Source of the DNA: Opitutales bacterium
GTDB lineage: Bacteria > Verrucomicrobiota > Verrucomicrobiia > Opitutales > Opitutaceae
Reading direction: 5' to 3'
NCBI GenBank assembly: GCA_021772595.1
Contig: JAJFLS010000518.1
Location: forward strand, 1 to 12,182
Length of the DNA: 12,182 bases
Made by a program: the position numbers and the translations under genes
Notes under the pieces: model-generated
Seen by the model: only the letters and a program-made list of their open reading frames with translations
Databases searched by the model: none
What the model was told of the DNA's origin: nothing
Shown: positions 1 through 6,282 of the stretch, piece after piece
Position numbering within the stretch: the stretch's first letter is position 1
Layout: each line of letters opens with the position of its first letter

Positions 1-1
1 C

Positions 2-817
2 GCATTGAAGGTAGATAGCACCGGAGAGTCGAAACTGCACGTGATGGAGGGGGAAGTGGAGGCCCGACTGAAGGATGGAGTGGGCTACGAGAATCTTCCG
101 TTGATCATAGCCAAGGGCCGCTTGGACGAATTGGAGCAAAACCCATCGTATTTGGAGAACGAGTACGATCCGAGTTCGTTCGCCCCGTCGCCGGCTCGCG
201 ACGAACTAATCCGCGCGACCGGCGGGATGCTACACAGCTTGCAGGATGCGCCGCGCGATTTGCGAGACGGCCGATTCAAGCACGACTACTTGATGCTTTT
301 CCCGGAACGGATCAATTTCACTCTGCCGGAAGACTTGGCGGTCAATCTTGCGAAACCGGGCACCTACCGAGTTTTAAGCGAGAAAGCCGCTGAGAAATAC
401 TACGAGAATGCGTCTGAGAAGCAGCAGAAGTGCGAGGAGGTCGTGGAATCGTCCATAGTCCAAAGCCAGATCCCCGCGGATACAGTGGTGAATAGCTATT
501 TGGTGCATTTCGACGCGTTTGACAAGCCCGGCGAAATGCAAATGGCGAAAGGGCGTGTGCGGTTCAATAATCGAGTTCTCGGAGTGCTCGTGAATGGGGT
601 CGAGCTGAACGAGAGCGACCGCATGCTGGGCCATCCGGATACGATTTACGAGAGCAGTCATGGCCGCCGAACGGAAAACGATTTAGTTCGAATTTCTTCC
701 GACGGGCACCAAGTGTATCTGAATTTCGAAGTCGCCGGATTCATCGACCAGGTGCGCATCGTAGTCGAAGCCGATTCGAACGAGCTCGAGATCGCTCGTT
801 TCCTGGACGGGGAATAA
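2..817 (+). CDS. FecR-like extracellular protein, 3' part (5' end outside window)
   Basis: The reading frame is open to the left edge, so this is the C-terminal part of a longer gene; the TTG at base 5 is unlikely to be the true start. Counting from that codon, residues 1-25 (VDSTGESKLHVMEGEVEARL) resemble the end of the FecR domain, whose members usually close with a 'value of the protein in regulation or in the envelope' strand pattern. In PVC bacteria such domains often sit in membrane-anchored proteins. Residues about 150-257 look like a separate beta-rich extracellular domain (NSYLVHFDAF, then VLGVLVNGVELNESDRMLG, then FIDQVRIVVEA). I recall this pattern from secreted, exosortase-type proteins that carry a 'DSYLIHF ... 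GVI ... DQIRVI' signature. No sorting signal or membrane helix follows; the protein ends at FLDGE. Function is not known. It is convergent with the S8 protease gene. The family assignment is a recollection made without a search. Confidence 0.6.
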   Translation, partial: ALKVDSTGESKLHVMEGEVEARLKDGVGYENLPLIIAKGRLDELEQNPSYLENEYDPSSFAPSPARDELIRATGGMLHSLQDAPRDLRDGRFKHDYLMLFPERINFTLPEDLAVNLAKPGTYRVLSEKAAEKYYENASEKQQKCEEVVESSIVQSQIPADTVVNSYLVHFDAFDKPGEMQMAKGRVRFNNRVLGVLVNGVELNESDRMLGHPDTIYESSHGRRTENDLVRISSDGHQVYLNFEVAGFIDQVRIVVEADSNELEIARFLDGE

Positions 818-850
818 AGGATCCCCGTGGCAAGGCCGGAGTTGTTCTCA

Positions 851-948
851 GGTAGTGGCCGACCTCCAAGCGGCCATATTTTGTAGCGGGACGACTGCGT
901 CGTTCCGGATCGCTGACGACAATGGCCGCTCGGAGATCGGCCGCTACC
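851..948. repeat. REP-like cluster: three palindromes each headed by GTAG
   Basis: The gap between two convergent genes holds three related units. Unit 1 (852-875, + orientation) is GTAG, T, then GGCCG-N9-CGGCC. Unit 2 (883-907, + orientation) is GTAG followed by CGGGACGAC-TGC-GTCGTTCCG, a 9-bp stem with one G.T pair and a 3-base loop. Unit 3 (924-947, - orientation) reads on the - strand as GTAG, C, then GGCCG-N9-CGGCC, with an A.G mismatch and two further inner pairs closing a TCC loop. Units 1 and 3 are inverted copies: arms 851-877 and 922-948 match at 24 of 27 positions. A GTAG tetranucleotide at the foot of an imperfect hairpin is the hallmark of bacterial REP elements mobilised by RAYT/TnpA-REP transposases, and inverted REP pairs form BIMEs. 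The position between gene ends is typical. It could also serve as a bidirectional terminator. Copy number elsewhere in the genome cannot be seen from here. Confidence 0.7.
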
Positions 949-973
949 AAAGTCAGCGACGAAGCGAGCTTCG
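910..973. repeat. Secondary inverted repeats flanking the third REP-like unit
   Basis: TCGCTGAC (910-917) and GTCAGCGA (952-959) form a perfect 8-bp inverted repeat that brackets the third GTAG-headed palindrome (924-947). Directly after it, CGAAGC (960-965) and GCTTCG (968-973) form another perfect 6-bp hairpin with a GA loop. They may be part of the same mobile or terminator-like structure. Confidence 0.6.
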
Positions 974-1006
974 ATGTATTCACCCGAAGGGAATAATGTA
1001 GGGTCC

Positions 1007-2659
1007 TCACTCCTCAGGCGTGGAGATTTGGAGCGTGCCGGACTTGGCGTTGTTTTCCTGGCGTGAATCATCCTGTCCGCTGAAATCGGTTTCGGCGAAT
1101 ACTGTGTATCCGTTTTCCACTGCCAGCTGGTCTCGGTCCAGATAGACCGTGTAGGTTGCGGTCTCGGATTCGACGAGGTCGCCCAAGTGGATTCTCTGAG
1201 CCCGCCCTTCGTTTTCGGAAAACTGTATCGAAACGTTTCGCAGGCGTTCAGTCCCTCGGTTCTGGACCGTGACTTGGAGGGGCACGGTGGTTTCGGTCGC
1301 GTTTTCAAAGTCCAGGTGGAAATCCGCTAGGGCGGCGTCGTAAATGCCTGGCTGATCGCGGTTGAGGACGCGGTCCATGTTCAGCGTGCCGTTGCCGACG
1401 CTTTCGTCGATCCCCGGCGCGTTTGCGTCGTCCGCGTAATTCAATACGATTTCCGTCGCTTGCTCCGAAGAGAGGCGAGGGTTGAGCGACAGCGTGGCGG
1501 CGATACTTCCGGCGACATAGGGGGCGGCGGCGGAGGTTCCCGAAAAACTCGTCCATTGATCCTCGCCCCAAGCGGCGTAGACGCCGACTCCGGGCGCGGC
1601 GATATCGACCGCATCGCTGAAATTGGAGAAATCCGCGCGTTGGCTTTCCGTATCCACTGCCCCGACACCAATGACTCCATCAAATCGCGCGGGATAGGTG
1701 AGCTCGTTGACGCCATCGTTTCCCGCGGAAGCGACTAGGGCGACGTCTTTTGATTGCGCGTAGCGGATCGCATCTTCGAGAACTGAAGTGTATCCATAAC
1801 TTCCCAGACTCATGCTGATGACGTTGGCGCCTCTATCGACTGCTTCGACAATGCCGGCGGCAAGCGTGAAACTGTCGCCAACGCCGCTTGAATCCATAAC
1901 CTGGATGCTAATGATGTCGGCGGCCGGTACGATGCCAGTGCCCTGGGAGCCAACTAGTAGGGAAGCGATTGCGGTTCCGTGGCTGTTGTATTCGGAGTCC
2001 GGATCGCCGCTGTTCTCGATCAGGCTGAGGCGTTCGATCGAATCCGTATCGAGAATGTTGTGATCCAATACGCCCGTGTCCATGAGGGCGATTGTGACGC
2101 CTTCGCCCCAGCTGCGATTGTCTTTGGGTACGCCCAGCCATTCGAGGGCTCGGTTCTCAAACGGCACGCTTGGCTGCACGGAAAGGGATGGCTGCGGAAT
2201 GCTCGGCGCGACGACGAGGTAGTTGTAGTCTGTGGTGGCGGAATCTCCCGCGAGCTCTCGTATTCGAGCTGCCTCGGCGTCGCTGTCAGATTGAACGCGA
2301 GCGGCTCTCAGTCGATCGTTGCGATCGATAATTCGGAGCCCGTTCTGAGCGTCGTCGGCAAGGAAATTGCGATAGGAAGCGTCGTCGTCGAATGACAGTA
2401 GGAGCTCGTCGGCAACGGCGATTTCTGTGGGCGGCGCCAGCTCGTCGACGGGAGACGAGTCGATTGCTTCGAGGGTACTGGAATCAATGGTGTAGATCCT
2501 CCGGGGCGAATCGTGGGTAGGGCTATCTGACGAGGTCGCATCGCTGGAGTCTTCCGACGAATCGAACAAGGGGTAGGAGAGGCGACCAGCGATATAAGCT
2601 AGGGCAAGGACAGCGGTGGTGGCGATGGCTATGTTTCGACGCTTCATCGGGTGTTGCAT
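1007..2659 (-). CDS. Secreted or membrane-anchored subtilisin-like serine protease (S8) with CARDB-like C-terminus
   Basis: Endopeptidase of 550 residues. Residues 1-32 start with a basic stretch (MKRRN) and a hydrophobic segment (IAIATTAVLALAYIAG), so the protein is exported or anchored by its N-terminus. A Ser/Asp-rich linker follows (about 34-75). Residues about 84-150 look like an S8 pro-region. The catalytic domain covers about 165-430 and shows the full triad: Asp194 in ALMDTG, His227 in NSHGTA and Ser376 in SGTSAAAP, with the oxyanion Asn314 in SAGNDG. Residues about 440-548 form a beta-rich domain with VTVQNRGTERLRNVSIQF and a C-terminal QENNAK motif, typical of CARDB-type adhesion domains. 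The first ATG is used here; an AGAGGA stretch lies about 15-20 bases upstream. A second ATG four codons downstream (MKRRN) is also possible. The gene is convergent with the FecR-like gene and 79 bases downstream of the GDPD gene in the same direction. Activity is very likely; the substrate is unknown. Confidence 0.93.
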   Translation of the reverse strand: MQHPMKRRNIAIATTAVLALAYIAGRLSYPLFDSSEDSSDATSSDSPTHDSPRRIYTIDSSTLEAIDSSPVDELAPPTEIAVADELLLSFDDDASYRNFLADDAQNGLRIIDRNDRLRAARVQSDSDAEAARIRELAGDSATTDYNYLVVAPSIPQPSLSVQPSVPFENRALEWLGVPKDNRSWGEGVTIALMDTGVLDHNILDTDSIERLSLIENSGDPDSEYNSHGTAIASLLVGSQGTGIVPAADIISIQVMDSSGVGDSFTLAAGIVEAVDRGANVISMSLGSYGYTSVLEDAIRYAQSKDVALVASAGNDGVNELTYPARFDGVIGVGAVDTESQRADFSNFSDAVDIAAPGVGVYAAWGEDQWTSFSGTSAAAPYVAGSIAATLSLNPRLSSEQATEIVLNYADDANAPGIDESVGNGTLNMDRVLNRDQPGIYDAALADFHLDFENATETTVPLQVTVQNRGTERLRNVSIQFSENEGRAQRIHLGDLVESETATYTVYLDRDQLAVENGYTVFAETDFSGQDDSRQENNAKSGTLQISTPEE

Positions 2660-2738
2660 TGGAGATCGTTCGGAAATCCTCTGCGGTTACTCTTTTAGTG
2701 GACGCGGATCGAAGCGAGTTCCTTTTCTTCTACTCTGT

Positions 2739-3575
2739 TTAGCGGGGCTGTTTGTTCCCACTGCCTGCCGCGTCAGGTTCGAAAAGACTCTTTCTCAGGT
2801 AGCCTGGAACGTTTGTGGTTATGGAATTGGCTCCCCAACTCCTGAAACGCTTGGCTATCTCCGATTCATCAACTGTCCAGACATGGTATTCGTAACCGTT
2901 TTCCATGACAGCCTTAATAAGAGCCTCGTCGATCTTGTCTTTGTTGGAACTGAACCCATCAGCTTTGATGTGACTCAAGGTGCTCAAGATGGTTTTCTTC
3001 GATGGGCGTATCTTTCCAGATTTCTCCTTCTTGAAACTCGACAGCCATAATGCCTTGTACTGGGGAGCTTTCGATTTGAGTACGCGAATAACCTTCTTGT
3101 TGAATGAGATGACGGTGACCTGCTCTTTCCCGAGACCCGACTTTTTGATTTCCTCGATCAAGTTTGGGATGATCGATGGGTTACCCTTTATTTCGATAAA
3201 GATCTTTTTGCCTTTTGGGATTGTCGCAAATACTTCTGCGATAGTTGGGATAACGGTCCCTGTGTAACGAGCGCTGTGATACTCTCCGACATCCAACTCG
3301 CGGAGATCCTCTAATGTAGAATTCCTGATCTTCAATTTCCTGCCTGAAACCTTATAGGTGTCCTTGTTATGTATACAGACGATTTGCTCATCTTTGGTTT
3401 TGTGAAAATCTCCCTCAATGGCGTCGGCTCCCTGTTCCCATGCCAACTTGAAGGCTGGTATTGTATTTTCCGGCGCATCGATGGATGCGCCTCGATGGGC
3501 AATGATCATTGGTTCTTCGGCGTCGATCGATATGCTTGCGATTAAGAGAAATGCTGTAGTATATATATGTCTCAT
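2739..3575 (-). CDS. Secreted glycerophosphodiester phosphodiesterase (GDPD family)
   Basis: Hydrolyses glycerophosphodiesters (such as glycerophosphocholine or glycerophosphoethanolamine) to sn-glycerol 3-phosphate and an alcohol, by family knowledge. The 278-residue protein has a short signal peptide (residues 1-19, MRHIYTTAFLLIASISIDA), so it probably acts outside the cytoplasm. Active-site features are all present: AHRGA with His27 and Arg28, ENT at 36-38, the metal ligands Glu54 and Asp56 in AIEGDF, the second catalytic His69 in CIHNKD, and Glu128 in FIEIKG. HVWTVDE and a SITTNVPGYL segment near the end match the closing strands of the TIM barrel. Length is normal for a compact bacterial GDPD. 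No convincing Shine-Dalgarno sequence precedes the ATG, only a weak GAAGAAA. Two sampled lines (3121-3240) have 51 of 120 G+C, clearly below recN, so the gene may have been acquired. No lipobox is visible. Confidence 0.93.
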   Translation of the reverse strand: MRHIYTTAFLLIASISIDAEEPMIIAHRGASIDAPENTIPAFKLAWEQGADAIEGDFHKTKDEQIVCIHNKDTYKVSGRKLKIRNSTLEDLRELDVGEYHSARYTGTVIPTIAEVFATIPKGKKIFIEIKGNPSIIPNLIEEIKKSGLGKEQVTVISFNKKVIRVLKSKAPQYKALWLSSFKKEKSGKIRPSKKTILSTLSHIKADGFSSNKDKIDEALIKAVMENGYEYHVWTVDESEIAKRFRSWGANSITTNVPGYLRKSLFEPDAAGSGNKQPR

Positions 3576-3787
3576 GTTTCTTCGAACGAAAAGTGGAGGG
3601 AACGGGGCGACTGTAACGAATTGTTATCGAGCGTTTTGATATGCATATCTTAATTCTTAAATGCCTGTGAGTCTTTTCAGGTTTTCGTATACAAATCCAT
3701 GAACAATCGCCAGGTTTATACCGAGGGTAATTGTTAGAATTCGTAAGGATCACGGTCCTAGTGCGGTTAATGTCGCTGATTATTCGA
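3576..3787. other. Intergenic region with a 12-bp perfect palindrome
   Basis: This 212-base AT-rich gap separates the FkbM gene end from the GDPD start and should carry the GDPD promoter on the - strand. GATATGCATATC at 3638-3649 is a perfect palindrome, followed at once by TTAA-TTC-TTAA (3650-3660). Their distance from the GDPD start (about 63-85 bases) would suit an operator or an upstream regulator site. I could not define -35 and -10 boxes with confidence, and there is no clear terminator for the FkbM gene. Confidence 0.4.
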
Positions 3788-4519
3788 CTATTGGCACATT
3801 TCGATTTTCTTAACCCTTACATGGCCATCAATGGATTTTCGTACTTTACTCTCCAAGCCTTCTATAGTGTAACCCGTGCTGCGAAGTCTATCATTTATAT
3901 GGAATTCGCCAATCAAGTTCTTTATGCATCCCAACCGTCTAGCATTCATAATGATCTCATGTTCCGCACCTTCGCAATCGATTTTCAATAAATCAACGAT
4001 TTCTAATTCGTCTAAAACATCATCTAATGTAATTGATTCAACGCTGTAGTTGGAAGTGTCTGCTGCCGCTTGACGACTCCATCCGGTAGAGCCTCCCGTG
4101 TTGCCGTCAGTATTGCATATCATGTAGAAACGCCTCCCATCGCCTGTGACTGCCAGGTTCTTTTGCGTCACATTTTTTATGTTATTCAATTCCAAATTCA
4201 GTAAGAGATTCTCATAATTCCCGGAAAATGCTTCATAACTGTAAATATGTGAAGTTGGAAATAGCTTTGCTAAATATATAGAAACCATTCCCGCTTGAGC
4301 TCCTATATCTAAAATTTTTCCAGATATTTGGCCGAGGGAGCGTATAGACAACTCGTCTCGATTGATTTCCTTGTATACATAATAGGGGACTTCAGAATTC
4401 CAATAATCAACAATCTTAATACGAATTCCGTATAAAGAAATTTCCCATATCGCCTTGCCGTCCCCATAGGGCTTCTTCTTTGCAAAGTTTTTAAAATATC
4501 TCTGGTAAATTCTCATCAT
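3788..4519 (-). CDS. FkbM-family SAM-dependent methyltransferase
   Basis: Predicted O-methyltransferase of 243 residues with a Rossmann-like core. Motif I (ILDIGAQAGMVSIYLA, residues 69-84) binds S-adenosylmethionine. YSYEAFSGNYENLLLNLELN (93-112) is the acidic-loop strand and following helix. VESITLDDVLDELEIVDLLK and KIDCEGAEHEII (up to residue 190) are the characteristic FkbM end motifs. FkbM enzymes methylate hydroxyls of sugars, lipids or polyketides; the acceptor here cannot be told. No signal peptide, so cytoplasmic. The start is an ATGATG pair with no visible ribosome binding site, so either codon may be used. It lies 45 bases downstream of the small Cys/Lys-rich gene and reads in the same direction. 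Two sampled lines (4141-4260) have 43 of 120 G+C, the lowest I counted, which points to an origin different from the flanking GC-rich genes. Methylation of a surface glycan is a reasonable guess. Confidence 0.88.
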   Translation of the reverse strand: MMRIYQRYFKNFAKKKPYGDGKAIWEISLYGIRIKIVDYWNSEVPYYVYKEINRDELSIRSLGQISGKILDIGAQAGMVSIYLAKLFPTSHIYSYEAFSGNYENLLLNLELNNIKNVTQKNLAVTGDGRRFYMICNTDGNTGGSTGWSRQAAADTSNYSVESITLDDVLDELEIVDLLKIDCEGAEHEIIMNARRLGCIKNLIGEFHINDRLRSTGYTIEGLESKVRKSIDGHVRVKKIEMCQ

Positions 4520-4564
4520 CCGTCGAGAACTAAGGGGATAGTCTGCTGTGAGCAGTTACCTCGC

Positions 4565-4741
4565 TCAGTCTCCTCCAGGCTTGTCTTGCTCTTCCGGCTT
4601 CCTGCCTGTGCGTGATTGGATATCTTTGTCGTTCCTTTTGATGAGTTCCTGGTCTTTAGTTTTCCAACGATTCGCCCACTTTCGTTTGTGAGGTTTGCAC
4701 AGCGCACACGATGCTCTTTTGTCTTTGTATTGTTTTCTCAT
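4565..4741 (-). CDS. Small Cys/Lys-rich protein with a CxxC-x2-H motif, 58 residues
   Basis: A complete short gene: ATG at 4741-4739, TGA at 4567-4565, with an in-frame TAG two codons upstream of the start, so this ATG is the first possible one. The product begins MRKQYKDKRASCALCKPHK and continues with KWANRWKTKDQELIKRND. Cys12, Cys15 and His18 form half of a zinc-knuckle-like motif in a strongly basic N-terminal half (many Lys and Arg); the C-terminus is hydrophilic and probably disordered. I recall a widespread family of small bacterial proteins with the same SCALCKPHK...RWK pattern, function unknown, but could not search for it. It may bind nucleic acid or ribosomes, which is inference from charge only. 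Another reading frame overlapping the same bases (4516-4707) shows no recognisable feature. No clear ribosome binding site is seen. The gene lies just upstream of the FkbM methyltransferase. Confidence 0.72.
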   Translation of the reverse strand: MRKQYKDKRASCALCKPHKRKWANRWKTKDQELIKRNDKDIQSRTGRKPEEQDKPGGD

Positions 4742-4905
4742 GATCTAAACTGGATTTCTAACGGCAAAGTCTCACACGGAGTGCAGTCGCGGAGCTCCTG
4801 TACGGGATTGTGAGAACTGCCTGGCTCTTCCGTGCCCGCTTTGAAACTTGTGAGTGCACTGAATTCGGCGATTCTGCCTTCACTACGGGGATGTCCTGCC
4901 CGTGT
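4742..4905. other. Intergenic region downstream of the DUF1552 gene
   Basis: 164 bases between the DUF1552 stop and the small Cys/Lys-rich gene. A weak stem, ACGGG and CCCGT separated by 9 bases (around 4885-4903), lies just beyond the DUF1552 stop and could slow or end transcription, but no T-run follows on the - strand. The promoter for the small gene should be here; I could not identify its boxes. Confidence 0.3.
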
Positions 4906-6279
4906 CTAGACGTTTGTTAAGCGGTCGGTGGAATCCCCGAAGCGGGGGAGGCTCTGGACGCCCATTTGGTCGGCCATGCTGAGGAATAGGTTGGTGGCGG
5001 GCTTGGATCCGCTTTGGACGTAGCGTCCGGGATTTAGCGTGCCGCCGCCGTGTCCTGCCAAGAGGATGGGGAGGTTGTCGTGCGAATGACGGTTTCCGTC
5101 GGCGTTGCCGCTTCCGTATAGGATCATGGAATTGTGCAGCATGGACTGGCCGTCGATATCCTCTATCTGGTCCAAACGCGTTAGGAAGGACGCGAACTTC
5201 TGCACGTACCACTGGTCGATTCGGCCGACTTTGGCGATCCGGTCGGCTTTGTTCTGATGGTGCGTCAGCTCGTGGTGTCCCTCCGGAATTCCGATTTCTT
5301 CGTGGGAGCGGTTGTCGCCGTCGTGGGCTAGCATTAGGGTCGAGATTCGCGTGGAATCGGTTTGGAAGGCGAGAAGCATCATTTCGAACATGATGTCAAT
5401 GTGCTCGCCGTGGCTGAAGGGAATGCCTTCAGGAGTCGCCACGTCCGGATCGGCGGTCGATCCGAAGCGCTCCAGATTCTCGATACGTGTTTCCACTTCC
5501 CGAATGCCGGTCAAATACTGGTTTAGTTTTTCCCGGTCGTGATGATCGAGGTTCTTTTGCATGCGCTTGGCATCGGTCATGACGAAATCGAGAATCGAGC
5601 GCCGGTTCATCATGCGTTGTTTCGCATTGTCCGACCGATTGCCGTGAGAGCCTTCGCCGAACAGGCGCTCGAAAACCTTGCGCGGATTCGACTCGGGGGT
5701 CATCGGGTTGGTGGGCGATTTCCAGGCGAGGTTGTATTGATAGGCGCAGGAGTATCCGGTATCGCATGCGCCGGCGCGTCTGGCGGGATCGCAACTCAGC
5801 TCTAGCGATGGAAATCGGGTCATGTACCCGACCTCGCTTGCGATAGCCTGGTCGATGGAAGTGCCGGCGCGAATGTCCGTCGCGCTTTTCTTGATACGTA
5901 CGCCGGTCAGGAATACGCTATTGCCGCGCGCGTGGTCGCCGCCGCCGTCTTTTCCTGCGGTTGCGTTCAGCTGATCGAGTCCGCCCATGACTTGGACTGA
6001 GTCTCGGAGAGTCTCGAGCGGCTTCAGTGTGTCGTTAAACGAGAATTTGGTTTCGTTGCCTTCGGGCCACCAGAGATGCGGGATGGATCCGTTTGGGAAG
6101 GTGATGTACGCGGCTCTGAGCGGGGCTCCGGAGCGAGTGGTGGCTACTTGGCGAATCGGTCCAGCGGCAAGTAGGCCGCCGGGGACCATGGATTGAAAAG
6201 CGGGCAGGGCCAAGGTCGCGCCCACGCCTTTGAGAAATCTGCGGCGGCCGAGCTGATTGGGGATGGGGTGGCGGTTCAT
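4906..6279 (-). CDS. Tat-exported DUF1552 protein
   Basis: 457 residues, a normal full length for DUF1552. The N-terminus has a twin-arginine signal (GRRRFLKG, residues 11-18, then a hydrophobic stretch ending near LLAAGP), so it is folded before export across the inner membrane. Recognisable DUF1552 blocks are AAYITFPNGSIPHLWWPEG (56-74), CDTGYSCAYQ (172-181), a His-rich central part (DNRSHEEIG and EGHHELTHH, 322-341), ILYGSGNADGNRHSHDN and AGHGGG (387-413), and the closing RFGDST (446-451). DUF1552 resembles DUF1501 proteins in layout; its reaction is not established. It starts 3 bases after the stop of the DUF1592-type gene, with no Shine-Dalgarno sequence, so translation is probably coupled. 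This pair is a recurring PVC and delta-proteobacterial arrangement. It probably acts with the cytochrome partner outside the cytoplasm; that is inference. Confidence 0.92.
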   Translation of the reverse strand: MNRHPIPNQLGRRRFLKGVGATLALPAFQSMVPGGLLAAGPIRQVATTRSGAPLRAAYITFPNGSIPHLWWPEGNETKFSFNDTLKPLETLRDSVQVMGGLDQLNATAGKDGGGDHARGNSVFLTGVRIKKSATDIRAGTSIDQAIASEVGYMTRFPSLELSCDPARRAGACDTGYSCAYQYNLAWKSPTNPMTPESNPRKVFERLFGEGSHGNRSDNAKQRMMNRRSILDFVMTDAKRMQKNLDHHDREKLNQYLTGIREVETRIENLERFGSTADPDVATPEGIPFSHGEHIDIMFEMMLLAFQTDSTRISTLMLAHDGDNRSHEEIGIPEGHHELTHHQNKADRIAKVGRIDQWYVQKFASFLTRLDQIEDIDGQSMLHNSMILYGSGNADGNRHSHDNLPILLAGHGGGTLNPGRYVQSGSKPATNLFLSMADQMGVQSLPRFGDSTDRLTNV

Positions 6280-6282
6280 TGG

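Noticed and set aside
658..1308. A 216-codon - strand frame across the REP-like cluster and the ends of both neighbours
   Set aside because: It runs antisense to the FecR-like gene and out of frame with the protease, and its product is low-complexity Ser/Pro/Arg; a GC-driven shadow.
4516..4707. A 63-codon - strand frame ending in an ATGA overlap with the FkbM start
   Set aside because: The product has no recognisable motif and overlaps the better supported Cys/Lys-rich gene in another frame; the overlap with the FkbM start is likely chance.
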